Notes: generated by a model not told the origin, from the letters alone. Shown: positions 23,190 through 32,246, counted from the first letter of the stretch. The stretch is DNA of 64,000 nt from an uncultured Desulfovibrio sp. (GCA_934546745.1 CAKTDV010000002.1:147378-211377); one strand, 5' to 3'. Program-made: numbers and translations.

Positions 23190-23254
23190 CATTTCAAAAG
23201 CGATGCCGTCCGCGCGCGGCGGGTTGGGCGCGGGCGTCCGTTCCCGTGTCCGCC
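23190..23254. repeat. intergenic repeat, copy B (between alaS and ahbC)
   Basis: It starts CATTTCAAAAGCGATGCCGT, close to copy A at 9041 (29 of 33 positions), and continues to GGGCGCGGGCGTCCG, which resembles GGGCGCGGGCATCCG in copy C (48608-48622) and GAGCGCGGGTGTCCA in copy D (51514-51528). It lies about 60 bases upstream of ahbC. Such similarity is notable, but GC-rich intergenic DNA can mislead by eye. Confidence 0.45.
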
Positions 23255-23269
23255 AGAGCGGTCGTGTTC

Positions 23270-25975
23270 TCAATGTGAACCGCCCTGGCCGCCGACGCGG
23301 GCCCGCAGGACGGCAAAGGCCTCTTCCACGGCTTCGGGTCTGCTGCCGCCCGCGCGGGCAAGATCCGGGCGGCCGCCGCCGGAACCGCCGCAGGGCGCGG
23401 CCACATCCTTGATCAGGGCCGGCGCGGTAAAGGAGCCGTGCAGATCCTTGGAAACATAGAGCACGAGGTTGACCTTGTCGCCATCGATGCCCGCGAGACA
23501 GGCCACGCCGGAAGGCATGCGGGAGCGCACGTCGTCCATGAGATCGGGCAGAGCCTTGGCGGAGACGCCCGGCAGGGCCGCCGTGGCGACCTTGATCCCG
23601 TTGATGGCCGTTGCCGCCGCGACGATGTCCGCTCCCGAGGCGGGTGAGGCGGAAGCCTTTTCGGAGGCTTTGCGCAGTTTCTTCACGTCGGCCTGAAGCG
23701 CTCTGACGCGATCGACAAGCTGGTCTGGCGCCGCCTTGAGCAGGGCGGCCATCTCTTGGAGCGCGGCGCGCTCCCCGGCGGCAAGCTCCAGGGCGTTCCA
23801 GCCCGTGACGGCCTCGATGCGGCGCACACCCGCGGCCACGCCGCTTTCGGCGACGATGCGCAGGCATCCGGCCTGCCCGGTGCGCTCAAGATGGGTACCG
23901 CCGCACAGCTCCAGCGAGAACTGATCCGCGCCTTCGCCCATGCTCACCACGCGTACCACATCGCCGTATTTTTCCCCGAACAGGGCCATGGCTCCCAGTC
24001 CGCGCGCCTCATCAAGAGGCATTTCGCGGCATTGCACGGGCAAATCCGCCATGATGGCGGCGTTGACCTGCCGCTCGACGGCGGCCAGTTCCTCTGGCGT
24101 GAGGGCCGCGATATGGGAAAAGTCAAAGCGCAGGCGGCGGGGTGTCACCAGCGAACCGGCCTGCTTGACATGGGAGCCGAGGACGGTGCGCAGCGCCGCA
24201 TGCAGCAGATGCGTACAGCTGTGGTTGCGCGCCGTAGCCAGACGCTCATCGGCCTGGACGGTAAAGAGGGCCTCCTGATCAAGGCGGAGCGTTCCCGAGG
24301 TGAGGGTGACGCAATGCACGATAAGGGTGGGGACAGGCTTGAGGGTGTCCGTGACGCTGGCGGCGCCCTCCGGACCGGCGATGACGCCCGTATCTCCGGC
24401 CTGGCCGCCGGACGCGCCGTAGAAGGGCGTCTGGCTGGCGACCACGTAGCCCCTGTTCGTACCCTTGTCAGCGCCTTTGTCCGCCGTCAGCGATGTCACC
24501 CGAGCGCCGTTTTCATCCAGCAGGGCCACGATACGGCCGCGGGCTTCGGTCTGTCCGTACCCGACGAAGCGGCTTTGCAGGCCGTCTTCCGCCAGGGCGG
24601 TGAAGACGGTATTGCCGCTTTCCCCGCCGCCAAGAAGACCGGTCTTTTTCTGGCTTTCGCGGGCGCGGGCGCGCTGGGCGGCCATATGCGCCTCAAAGCC
24701 TTCGGCATCCACGCTGAAGCCCCGCTTTTCGGCGACATCGTTGACGATGTCCAGAGGAAAGCCGTAGGTGTCGGAGAGTTTGAAGCAGAACGCGCCGTCA
24801 ATGCGCTTTTCGCCCTTCTTTTCCAGCGTGTCGAGTTCTTCTTCCAGCATCTCAAGGCCCTTGTCGAGGGTCTGGGAGAAACGCTGTTCCTCCTCGCGCA
24901 CGGCGCGGGCGATAAAGGCGGCATGTTCCAGGAGTTCGGGGTAGGCGTCGCCCATGACTTCCGTCACCTTGTGGGCCACTTTGTGGAGGAAGGGTTCGTG
25001 GACGCCCATGAGCGTCGCGAAGCGCAGGGCGCGGCGAATCAGGCGGCGCAGGACGTAGCCGCGGCTTTCGTTGGAGGGCAGCGCGCCGTCGGCGATAAGG
25101 AAAGCGGCGGCGCGGGCGTGGTCGGCAATGACGCGCAGGGCCGTGTCCACGTCGTTGGTGTCGGGCGCGCTGAAGGAGTACGTGACGCCCGCCAGGTCGG
25201 CGGCATACTGGATGATGTCCTGAAAGAGGTCGCAGTCAAAGTTGGAGCGCTTGCCCTGACAGACGGCGGCGATGCGCTCCAGCCCCATGCCTGTATCGAT
25301 ATTGGGACGGGCCAGACGATCGCGCGTTCCGTCGGCACGCTGATCAAACTGGGTGAAGACGAGGTTCCAGATTTCAAGAAAGCGGTCGCAGTCGCATTTG
25401 CCAATGCCGCAGTCGGGGCCGCAGGCCATGTCTTCGCCCTGGTCGATGTAGATTTCCGAACAGGGGCCGCAGGGGCCGGTATCGCCCATGGTCCAGAAAT
25501 TGTCTTTTTCGCCCATGCGCACGATGCGGGACGGGTCAAGACCAGCCACTTCCCGCCAGATGCGCGCGGCCTCGTCGTCCTCGCGAAAAATCGTCACCCA
25601 GAGCTTTTCCTTTGGCAGATGCAGCTCCTCCGTCACAAAAGCCCATGCCCAGGTGATGGCTTCGCGCTTGAAGTAGTCGCCAAAGGAAAAATTGCCCAGC
25701 ATTTCAAAGAAGGTGTGGTGGCGCGCGGTGCGTCCCACATTCTCAAGATCGTTATGCTTGCCGGAGACGCGCAGACACTTCTGGGAGGTCGTCACGCGCG
25801 GCACGGCGCGCTGTTCCTCGCCGAGGAAAAATTTCTTGAACTGCACCATGCCCGCGTTGGTGAAGAGCAGGGTAGGGTCGTTGGGAGGAATCAGCGGTCC
25901 TGAGGGCAGAATGTCATGGCCGTGGCGGGCGAAGAAGCGGAGGTATTTCTGACGTATTTCCTTGGCGGTGAGCAT
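23270..25975 (-). CDS. alaS: alanyl-tRNA synthetase
   Basis: A class II synthetase of 901 residues. The catalytic domain starts MLTAKEIRQKYLRFFARHGH and contains LLFTNAGMVQFKKFFLGEE and the motif 3 region (NIDTGMGLERIAAVCQG). The editing domain has the zinc ligands RNHSCTHLLHAAL and CGGTHLERTGQAG. A coiled-coil and C-Ala/DHHA1 domain ends with PCGGSGGGRPDLARAGG. The ATG at 25975 follows AGGAG. It lies downstream of recA on the same strand (119-base gap), an arrangement seen in other Desulfovibrio-like genomes. Confidence 0.97.
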   Translation of the reverse strand: MLTAKEIRQKYLRFFARHGHDILPSGPLIPPNDPTLLFTNAGMVQFKKFFLGEEQRAVPRVTTSQKCLRVSGKHNDLENVGRTARHHTFFEMLGNFSFGDYFKREAITWAWAFVTEELHLPKEKLWVTIFREDDEAARIWREVAGLDPSRIVRMGEKDNFWTMGDTGPCGPCSEIYIDQGEDMACGPDCGIGKCDCDRFLEIWNLVFTQFDQRADGTRDRLARPNIDTGMGLERIAAVCQGKRSNFDCDLFQDIIQYAADLAGVTYSFSAPDTNDVDTALRVIADHARAAAFLIADGALPSNESRGYVLRRLIRRALRFATLMGVHEPFLHKVAHKVTEVMGDAYPELLEHAAFIARAVREEEQRFSQTLDKGLEMLEEELDTLEKKGEKRIDGAFCFKLSDTYGFPLDIVNDVAEKRGFSVDAEGFEAHMAAQRARARESQKKTGLLGGGESGNTVFTALAEDGLQSRFVGYGQTEARGRIVALLDENGARVTSLTADKGADKGTNRGYVVASQTPFYGASGGQAGDTGVIAGPEGAASVTDTLKPVPTLIVHCVTLTSGTLRLDQEALFTVQADERLATARNHSCTHLLHAALRTVLGSHVKQAGSLVTPRRLRFDFSHIAALTPEELAAVERQVNAAIMADLPVQCREMPLDEARGLGAMALFGEKYGDVVRVVSMGEGADQFSLELCGGTHLERTGQAGCLRIVAESGVAAGVRRIEAVTGWNALELAAGERAALQEMAALLKAAPDQLVDRVRALQADVKKLRKASEKASASPASGADIVAAATAINGIKVATAALPGVSAKALPDLMDDVRSRMPSGVACLAGIDGDKVNLVLYVSKDLHGSFTAPALIKDVAAPCGGSGGGRPDLARAGGSRPEAVEEAFAVLRARVGGQGGSH

Positions 25976-26094
25976 GGGAGGCTCCTGCGGGGCGGCGGGG
26001 CGGCGGGGCCTCCGCGCCTGTTTGGCGCATGGCAGGCGGGCGGCCTGCCGCGGCATCGGGTTAGTGACGGCGGGAACGGACGCGGGTGCGGCGC

Positions 26095-27204
26095 TCAGGG
26101 CAGATCCGGCGGGGAGGCCGGATCGTCAATGGGGGCGAGGCCGTTTCTGTCCTCCTCCAGGTCCTCGGGCGTGGGCGCGAACTCGTTGGGATGCATACCG
26201 AGGAATTCTATGACCTTTGTCTCGATGCGCCGGCGCAGATCGGCGTCCTCTTCCAGTAAGGCGCGCACCTTTTCGCGGCCCTGACCCAGTTTTTCGGAGC
26301 CGAAGGCGAACCACGATCCGCTCTGTTCGATAATTTTCGCATCCAGGCCAAGATCGATCAGTTCTCCGGCGCGGGAAATGCCCTGTCCGTAGAGGATGTC
26401 GAACACGGCGCTGCGGAAGGGCGGGGCCACCTTGTTCTTGACCACGCGTACCTTTGTCCGCGATCCGAAGGATTCTTCCTTGTCCTTGAGCGTCTGTATA
26501 CGGCGGATATCCATGCGCACGGAGGAATAGAACTTGAGCGCGTTGCCGCCCGTGGTCGTTTCCGGGCTGCCATAGCCCGTGACGCCGATTTTCATGCGGA
26601 TTTGGTTGATGAAGATGACGGAGGTGCGGGATTTGTGGATGGTTCCTGTCAGGCGGCGCATGGCGTGCGACATCAGGCGGGCGTGGCCGCCCACCTGCGA
26701 TTCGCCCAGATCTCCCTCCAGCTCCGCCTGCGGAATGAGTGCCGCCACGGAGTCCACCACAACGAGATCCACAGCGCCGGATCGCACCAGCATGTCGGCG
26801 ATGTCAAGCGCCTGTTCGCCGTAGTCCGGCTGGGAGATGAGCAGATCGTCCGTATTGACGCCAAGCCGCGCCGCATAGGTCACGTCCAGGGCGTGTTCGG
26901 CGTCCACAAAGGCGCAGGTGCCGCCCATCTTCTGGCACTCGGCGATGATGTGCAGGGTGAGGGTCGTCTTGCCCGAGGATTCGGGGCCGAAGATTTCCGT
27001 GATGCGGCCCCGGGGAATGCCGCCCACGCCCAGCGCCAGATCAAGGCCGATGGAACCTGTGGGAATGACGGAAATGCTGACGTGCGCATCGTCCGAAAGC
27101 TTCATGACGGCGCCCTTGCCATATTTGCGCTCAATGGTGGACAGGGCGGTGCTGAGCGCTTCAGCGCGGGCATTTTCGGGGGAAGGGGCCGGTTTCTTGG
27201 CCAT
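26095..27204 (-). CDS. recA: recombinase RecA
   Basis: The ATP-dependent strand-exchange protein and SOS coprotease, 369 residues. It has Walker A GPESSGKTTLTLHI, AFVDAEHALD, the Walker B strand VDLVVVDSVAALIP, loop L1 (EGDLGESQVGGHARLMSHAM), loop L2 (GSPETTTGGNALKFYSSVR) and a normal acidic C-terminus (EDLEEDRNGLAPIDD). The start at 27204 (MAKKPAPSPENARAEALSTA) is chosen over longer frames that carry no conserved sequence. No LexA-type palindrome was recognised in the 230 bases between it and the divergent gene at 27435. Confidence 0.98.
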   Translation of the reverse strand: MAKKPAPSPENARAEALSTALSTIERKYGKGAVMKLSDDAHVSISVIPTGSIGLDLALGVGGIPRGRITEIFGPESSGKTTLTLHIIAECQKMGGTCAFVDAEHALDVTYAARLGVNTDDLLISQPDYGEQALDIADMLVRSGAVDLVVVDSVAALIPQAELEGDLGESQVGGHARLMSHAMRRLTGTIHKSRTSVIFINQIRMKIGVTGYGSPETTTGGNALKFYSSVRMDIRRIQTLKDKEESFGSRTKVRVVKNKVAPPFRSAVFDILYGQGISRAGELIDLGLDAKIIEQSGSWFAFGSEKLGQGREKVRALLEEDADLRRRIETKVIEFLGMHPNEFAPTPEDLEEDRNGLAPIDDPASPPDLP

Positions 27205-27434
27205 GGCGTGTCTCCACTGACAGGCGCGGCAAACGCGCGTTCCATATCTCTGTTGGGGGTCGCAACATACCAAAGGCGTCACGGCAAGGCAACAGTCCGG
27301 GGCGCGTCCGCGGGAGGCTTCGGATCTGGAGGGCTTCGGGCGGCGGGCGCGTTTCTTGCTGTGTTTGTCGTTTTTTAACAGGAATCCATATCAAAAATGA
27401 GGCGTCTTGCCAAGAGCCCGGCCTTTTCGTAGAA

Positions 27435-28616
27435 ATGCGGCCTATGGAACATCATGAGACAAACGCCGCCCGCCCGGAAGCCGATGCCGTTGTGCTTTTT
27501 TCCGGCGGGCTGGACAGTATTCTGGCCGCAAGGCTGCTGGAGGATCAGGGGCTGCGTGTGCGCTGCCTGCATTTTTATTCGCCGTTCTTCGGGGAGCCCG
27601 CCGCCGTAGCCTGGTGGCGGCGTATCTACCGGCTGGAGATTGATGCCGTTGACGTTGGCGAGGAGTTCTGCGAACTGCTGCGGCAACGCCCCGAGCATCA
27701 TTTCGGCAAGGCGCTCAACCCCTGCATGGACTGCAAGATTCTCTTGCTGCGCCATGCCCGCCGCCATATGGAACGCCTTGGGGCCCGCATCGTCGCGACG
27801 GGAGAGGTGCTTGGGCAGCGCCCCATGTCGCAGCGCCGGGACGCCCTGAACGTCATTCGCCGTGATGCCGGCGTGGAGGACGTGCTCCTGCGCCCGCTCA
27901 GCGCGCTGTGCCTGCCGCCCATTCCCGCCGAGGAAAAGGGTTTTGTGGATCGATCGCGCCTGCTGGGCATCAGCGGGCGCGGCCGCAAGGAGCAGCTGGA
28001 ACTGGCCCGGAAATACCGGCTTGCCCACATCCCCACGCCCGGCGGCGGCTGCCGCCTGACGGAAAAGGGGAACGCCTGCCGCTACTGGCCTGTGCTGCGC
28101 TTTCTGCCGCGGCCGGAGGCCGCTGATTTCCATCTGGCCAATCTGGGGCGGCAGTTCTGGCTGGAACGCGGGGGAGAGCGTTTCTGGTTGAGCATGGGGC
28201 GTAATGCGCGTGACAACGAGTCCCTGATCGCGGCGCTGCGGCCCGACGATGTCCGTATAGGGATCGCCGGGTTCGCCGGTCCTGTGGCCGTGGCCCGCTT
28301 TGGCGCCACCTGGCCCGAGGACGCGCTGGCCGATGCCGCCGCCCTGACGGCCTCCTATGCCGGCAAGGCCCTTGCCGCCGCCCAGCGCGGCGAACGCGTC
28401 TATGGACGCGCCCTTGCGCCTGACGGCAGGGAACTCTGGCGCGGCCCCGTTGAACCCCGCCGCGACGGCGTCTGGCGGGAACCCCAGTGGGAAAGCGCCC
28501 GGGAAGAAATCCGCGAGGAGCGGCGGGCGCGTATACAGGCCCGGGAGCGGGAGCGTCTTGCCCGCGGGGAGGCGCGTCGTCACGCGGCGCCGGACGGCGC
28601 GACAAGGCCCTCATAA
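27435..28616 (+). CDS. PP-loop (ThiI/MnmA-like) tRNA sulfurtransferase with NFACT-R domain
   Basis: A 393-residue protein probably involved in tRNA thiolation. The N-terminal PP-loop ATPase has VVLFSGGLDSILAARLLEDQ (SGGLDS at 23-28). Candidate sulfur-handling cysteines are C97/C100 (NPCMDCK) and C206 (PGGGCRLT). Residues about 249-312 (RFWLSMGRNARDNESL, DDVRIGIAGF, TWPEDALADAAALTASYAG) resemble the NFACT-R RNA-binding domain. A published comparative study proposed that such PP-loop/NFACT-R proteins thiolate tRNA uridine; activity here is inferred. The Arg/Glu-rich C-terminus is low complexity. The start may be 27435 or the ATG at 27444. A full NFACT protein and a TtcA-like enzyme are encoded within 4 kb. 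Confidence 0.8.
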   Translation: MRPMEHHETNAARPEADAVVLFSGGLDSILAARLLEDQGLRVRCLHFYSPFFGEPAAVAWWRRIYRLEIDAVDVGEEFCELLRQRPEHHFGKALNPCMDCKILLLRHARRHMERLGARIVATGEVLGQRPMSQRRDALNVIRRDAGVEDVLLRPLSALCLPPIPAEEKGFVDRSRLLGISGRGRKEQLELARKYRLAHIPTPGGGCRLTEKGNACRYWPVLRFLPRPEAADFHLANLGRQFWLERGGERFWLSMGRNARDNESLIAALRPDDVRIGIAGFAGPVAVARFGATWPEDALADAAALTASYAGKALAAAQRGERVYGRALAPDGRELWRGPVEPRRDGVWREPQWESAREEIREERRARIQARERERLARGEARRHAAPDGATRPS

Positions 28617-28728
28617 ACGGTTAGCCTTTACAAAGTCGGTAAAACGGCATAACATATTCTATTCAACGACACTGGTTCTTCCCGCGGGCCGCCCCGCACA
28701 GGCGGCGCCGGGGAAGACGGAGAGGAAC

Positions 28729-29091
28729 ATGGATCAAAAAGACATCGAGTATTTCCGAAAGCTGCTCACGTCCATGCTGGATGAAGCCAAGCAGAAAGGC
28801 GATTCCACCATTGAGGAGCTGAACGTCGGCAACGAGCTTTTTGCCGATCCCGCCGATCGCGCCACAGCGGAATCCGATCGTTCCTTCACCCTGCGTATCC
28901 GCGACCGTGAGCGTCGCCTGATTCGCAAGATCCAGACCGCGTTGCAGCGCATTGACGAAGGTTCCTATGGCATTTGCGAGGAGTGCGGCGAGGCAATTTC
29001 CGTTGCGCGCCTCAAGGCCCGCCCTGTGACCCGCCTCTGCATCAACTGCAAGGCCAGGCAGGAGGAGGACGAGCATCTGCGCGGCGATTGA
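28729..29091 (+). CDS. dksA: DksA/TraR-family zinc-finger transcription factor
   Basis: A 120-residue protein that by family should bind the RNA polymerase secondary channel and act with ppGpp. It has a coiled-coil N-terminal half (EYFRKLLTSMLDEAKQKGDS, then acidic and basic helices around ESDRSFTLRIRDRERRLIRK) and a complete four-cysteine zinc finger (YGICEECGEAIS, LCINCKARQ). The coil-tip segment contains ADPADRA, close to the DxxDxA tip of DksA. AGAGGA precedes the ATG at 28729. Calling it DksA rather than a DksA-like paralogue is an inference. Confidence 0.88.
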   Translation: MDQKDIEYFRKLLTSMLDEAKQKGDSTIEELNVGNELFADPADRATAESDRSFTLRIRDRERRLIRKIQTALQRIDEGSYGICEECGEAISVARLKARPVTRLCINCKARQEEDEHLRGD

Positions 29092-29293
29092 GTCCGTTTT
29101 TGGGAATGGCGCATCCAGAGCGGTTTCATGGTGAGACGGAGACCTCTCCGGGCGGACGCGGGAGTGATCCGCGCCGGGAGCGCCGTCACGGTAAGGTTTC
29201 TGTGCTGTTCAACGCCTTCCGGGAGGAAGGCCGCCGCCTTTCGGCCTGTGCCGCAAGGCGGTTTTTTCGTCGTTTGCCCCGGAGAATTGTCCT

Positions 29294-30997
29294 ATGGATG
29301 CCCATGTGTTCTGGGCCTTGTGCCATGCCCTGATGCCGCGCCTGACAGGCGCGCGGATAGGAAAGATACAGGAGCCGGCCCCCGGCGTGACCAGCCTTGC
29401 GCTTGCCCTGCCGCACGGCGCGCGCGCCGCTGGCCCGGAGGTTCCGGAGAGTCCGCGCAAGGCATGGCTTGTCCTGCGGGCGGAACGCAGAGATCCCTTT
29501 CTGTTCCTCTCACACGACAAGCCCGCAGCCCCCCTTTCGCCGTCCGCTCCTGTCATGCGGCTGCGCAAGTATGCCGCCGGACGCCGTATTCTCTCGCTCG
29601 TGCCTGATTTCGCCGAACGTCGTCTCTGGTTGCTGCTGCGCGGCGATACCTCCGCCGGGGCTGTGGCGCATTCCGGGGAAGGTGGACCCGTTACCCTCTG
29701 GCTGTTGCTGGATCTGCGGGAAGGCCCCGCGTTGCGTTTTTTGGATGAGGAGCGGTGTCCCCGTCCCGCCGAGCCCCGTTGGCCCGATCCCGCGGAGATG
29801 GAAGAGCCCTGCCGCCTCTGGCGCGACTGGCCTGTGATCACGCCTGCCCTGCGGCGTACGCTGCCGTTCATGGACGCGCCGGATCGCGCCGCGTTGCTGG
29901 AAGATTTGCGCCTCGGCGGCGGGGATCTGTTCCTCTATCTTCCCGCCGGCGGCGCGGACGCACAGCGTGACGGCGGCGTCGCGCCCCCCTGCCTGCTCAG
30001 CGCCTGGCCCCTGCCTCAGGAGCGCAAGCCCGCCTCCTGGTCCGGCTGGCGGGAAATTGTGGGAGAGGACGCGGTGTCTCTTGCGGAACAGGCCGGAAAG
30101 CTGCTGGTTCTGTCCAGGATAGGACACGATGCCGCTGGAGCCGCCGCCGCGCCGCTGCTGCGTCAGGAGCGCAGGACGGCCCGCCTGCTGGAGAAACTGC
30201 GCGATGAGGAAACGCGTCTGCAAGGTATGTGCGCCTTGAGCCGTGACGCCGAAGCCCTGCGGGCAAATCTCTGGCGCTGGCCCGCGGATGCCCGTCCTCC
30301 TTTTGTGGAGGTGGAGGAAGAGACGCCCGGCGGCGAGGGGCGCACCCGCCGCATCGCCATTGATCCCCGCCGCACGGTGCGGGAGGAGATGGAAGCCCTT
30401 TTTCATGCGGCGCGGCGCGGCAGGCGCGGGCTGGAGCACGTGGCCCGGCGCGGGAAGGAACTGGAAGCCGAAAGGGAACGGCTGGAGCGGGAGCGGCGCG
30501 CCGTTCTGGCCGGAGGCTCGCTCCGTCCTGATCCGGGAAACGTCGTTGCCACCGTTGCCGGCCAGTCGGGCCGGCTGTCGCGTCAGGCGCAGCTCTTCAT
30601 CAGCTCCGATGGCTTTGCCCTGCTGCGTGGCAGGGATGCCAGAGGCAACGGCGTTGTCCGCCGTATGGCCGCGCCCCATGACATCTGGCTTCATGCCGGC
30701 GGGGGGCCGGGATCGCATGTCATTATCCGGCGCGCCTACGCCGGACAGGAGGTGCCGGAACGCACGCTGGACGAAGCCGGGGGGCTGGCCGCCTGCAAAA
30801 GCTGGCTGCGCGACGCCGCGCGCGCCCGTATCCTTTACGCCGAAGTCCGCCACATCAAACCCCTGCGGGGCGCTGCGCCGGGTACCGTGCGCGTGGACAG
30901 GGTCTGGCTTTCGCGGGAGGTTCCCGTCCGTCCGGAGCTTGAGACGCTGCTTGCTCCCGACGCCTCCGGGCCGGAGGACGTGGCGGACGGGGGATGA
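29294..30997 (+). CDS. NFACT-family protein (RqcH/FbpA-like)
   Basis: A 567-residue NFACT protein. Relatives (bacterial RqcH, eukaryotic Rqc2) bind stalled 50S subunits and recruit Ala-tRNA to add C-terminal alanine tails. The N-terminal NFACT-N part has MDAHVFWALCHALMPRLTGA and APVMRLRKYAAGRRI, matching the family LRKHL.GgrI motif. A long coiled-coil lies at about 380-410 (EMEALFHAARRGRRGLEH, RGKELEAERERLERE). The C-terminal NFACT-R domain reads FALLRGRDARGNGVVRRM, DIWLHAGGGPGSHVIIRRAY. SmpB at 60476 shows that trans-translation is present too. Whether this protein alanylates cannot be told from sequence alone. Confidence 0.88.
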   Translation: MDAHVFWALCHALMPRLTGARIGKIQEPAPGVTSLALALPHGARAAGPEVPESPRKAWLVLRAERRDPFLFLSHDKPAAPLSPSAPVMRLRKYAAGRRILSLVPDFAERRLWLLLRGDTSAGAVAHSGEGGPVTLWLLLDLREGPALRFLDEERCPRPAEPRWPDPAEMEEPCRLWRDWPVITPALRRTLPFMDAPDRAALLEDLRLGGGDLFLYLPAGGADAQRDGGVAPPCLLSAWPLPQERKPASWSGWREIVGEDAVSLAEQAGKLLVLSRIGHDAAGAAAAPLLRQERRTARLLEKLRDEETRLQGMCALSRDAEALRANLWRWPADARPPFVEVEEETPGGEGRTRRIAIDPRRTVREEMEALFHAARRGRRGLEHVARRGKELEAERERLERERRAVLAGGSLRPDPGNVVATVAGQSGRLSRQAQLFISSDGFALLRGRDARGNGVVRRMAAPHDIWLHAGGGPGSHVIIRRAYAGQEVPERTLDEAGGLAACKSWLRDAARARILYAEVRHIKPLRGAAPGTVRVDRVWLSREVPVRPELETLLAPDASGPEDVADGG

Positions 30998-30999
30998 CG

Positions 31000-31031
31000 C
31001 CGCTTGCGCAACTGAGCAATTGCACAAGCGG
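31000..31031. terminator. stem-loop between the convergent NFACT and TtcA-like genes
   Basis: CCGCTTGCGCAA, loop CTGAGC, AATTGCACAAGCGG forms an interrupted stem of about 11 pairs directly after the NFACT stop codon. There is no T-run, so terminator function is likely from position only. Confidence 0.45.
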
Positions 31032-31037
31032 AATGCG

Positions 31038-31811
31038 CTAGGATGCCGCGCCTTCCTCCTGATCCGCGCTCAGGGCGGACAGGCTCTTTTCTGTCTGCCA
31101 GCGTTCCAGGCCGTTGAGAATGCAGCGTCGCGAATCCTTGGCGACGGCATAGAGGTGTTCCAGCGTGGCGGTCATATGGCTGCGGGCCGTGTTTCCCGCC
31201 GAGGGGCAGCTGTTGGCCCAGATGGGGAGTTCCCATTGCCGGGCGGCCTTGACGATAAAGCTTTTCTCGACGAAAAGAAGCGGCCGGATGAGATGCAGCG
31301 CGCCGCCGAAAAACGCCTCGTTGGGGCTGAGACCGTCCACGCGGCCGTTGCGGCACAGGTTCATGAAGAACGTTGCGGCCAGATCGTCGGCATTGTGGCC
31401 CAGGGCGAGGTGGGTCAGGCGGTACTGGGCGCACAGCTCGAACATGCGTTTGCGCCGCAGCCACGCGCAGCGGAAGCAGGGGGAGCGCCGCAGGTTGCGT
31501 TCCGAATGGGCTTCCGGGCCGAAATCGGTCATTTCCAGATGCGCCGGGATGCCGTTTCGGGCGAGCCATGCCGCCAGAGGCAGATGGTTGGATGCGTCAA
31601 AGCCGGGATTGAGATGGATCGCCATGATTTCAAAAGGAAAGGGGACGATGCCCTGCCGGATATGCAGGCATTTGAGGAGGACAAAACTGTCCACGCCGCC
31701 GGAGACGGCAATGCCTATGCGGCTGCCCGGCCGCACCATGCGGAGCCGCTGCATGGCCTTGCCCGCGCTTTTTACGCAGCACTCCTGCGCAAAGGTTCTT
31801 TTTTCCCTCAT
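31038..31811 (-). CDS. TtcA-like tRNA 2-thiocytidine synthetase (PP-loop)
   Basis: A 257-residue PP-loop enzyme. TtcA thiolates cytidine 32 of some tRNAs using an iron-sulfur cluster. Seen here: IGIAVSGGVDSFVLLKCLHI (PP-loop), a CxxC pair in RSPCFRCAWLRRKRMFEL that matches the TtcA PCSLCARLRR motif, LGHNADDLAATFFMNLC, and LIRPLLFVEKSFIVKAA. A third conserved cysteine lies in WANSCPSAGNTARS. The start at 31811 gives family-like length. It faces the NFACT gene tail to tail and diverges from rpoZ. Confidence 0.85.
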   Translation of the reverse strand: MREKRTFAQECCVKSAGKAMQRLRMVRPGSRIGIAVSGGVDSFVLLKCLHIRQGIVPFPFEIMAIHLNPGFDASNHLPLAAWLARNGIPAHLEMTDFGPEAHSERNLRRSPCFRCAWLRRKRMFELCAQYRLTHLALGHNADDLAATFFMNLCRNGRVDGLSPNEAFFGGALHLIRPLLFVEKSFIVKAARQWELPIWANSCPSAGNTARSHMTATLEHLYAVAKDSRRCILNGLERWQTEKSLSALSADQEEGAAS

Positions 31812-31894
31812 CGGTGGTATCCTTGACGTGTTGCGCCCCAGGTATGCCGTGTGTTCCCCACGGCGGGAAAGGGCGTCGTGACAGGAAACGTTGC

Positions 31895-31923
31895 TTGACA
31901 GGCAAAGGGACTCTACCTATTGT
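31895..31923 (+). promoter_or_regulatory. candidate sigma-70 promoter of rpoZ
   Basis: TTGACA at 31895-31900, a 17-base spacer and TATTGT at 31918-31923. A transcript would start near 31930, right at the foot of the hairpin at 31934-31966 and 80 bases before rpoZ. Confidence 0.6.
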
Positions 31924-31933
31924 TACTTGTTAC

Positions 31934-31966
31934 GGCAAGCCGGCCGCCGCAGGCGGTCCGCTTGCC
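31934..31966 (+). promoter_or_regulatory. strong 5'-leader hairpin ahead of rpoZ
   Basis: GGCAAGC pairs with GCTTGCC, and after one mismatch GGCCGCC pairs with GGCGGTC around a GCA loop, giving about 14 pairs. TCTACCCATTTTTTG follows. Placed between promoter and ribosome-binding site, it could be an attenuator, an mRNA-stabilising cap, or a weak terminator. A second small palindrome (GCCTGCGGCAGGC) overlaps the region before GGAGGA. Confidence 0.5.
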
Positions 31967-32009
31967 TCTACCCATTTTTTGCCTTGCCTGCGGCAGGCAT
32001 GGAGGAACC

Positions 32010-32246
32010 ATGGCCCGCATTACCGTGGAAGATTGCCAGGAACGTGTGGACAATCGTTTTTTGCTCGTCCAAATGGCCATCAAGCGTGTGCGTCAGTACC
32101 GCGAAGGGTACGAACCTCTGCTTGATACCAACAACAAGGAAGTTGTCACCGCCCTGCGTGAAATCGCCGCGGGCAAGGTCATGCCTGACGACAAGACGCT
32201 GTACACCCCGCTGCCTGGACAGCAGGTTTCCGACAGCGATCAATAG
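32010..32246 (+). CDS. rpoZ: RNA polymerase omega subunit
   Basis: The small subunit that binds beta-prime and helps assemble RNA polymerase; 78 residues. It reads MARITVEDCQERVDNRFLLV, then AIKRVRQYREG and NKEVVTALREIAAGKV, the standard omega pattern. GGAGGA precedes the ATG at 32010. It is followed after 95 bases by dnaJ. In other bacteria omega takes part in ppGpp sensing; the DksA-type protein at 28729 is nearby. Confidence 0.96.
   Translation: MARITVEDCQERVDNRFLLVQMAIKRVRQYREGYEPLLDTNNKEVVTALREIAAGKVMPDDKTLYTPLPGQQVSDSDQ

Noticed and set aside
23756..25903. 715-codon plus-strand open frame opposite alaS
   Set aside because: It is antisense to intact alaS; compositionally driven.
27205..27434. 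LexA box controlling recA
   Set aside because: No CTGT-N8-ACAG or GAAC-N4-GTTC type palindrome was found between recA and the divergent gene.
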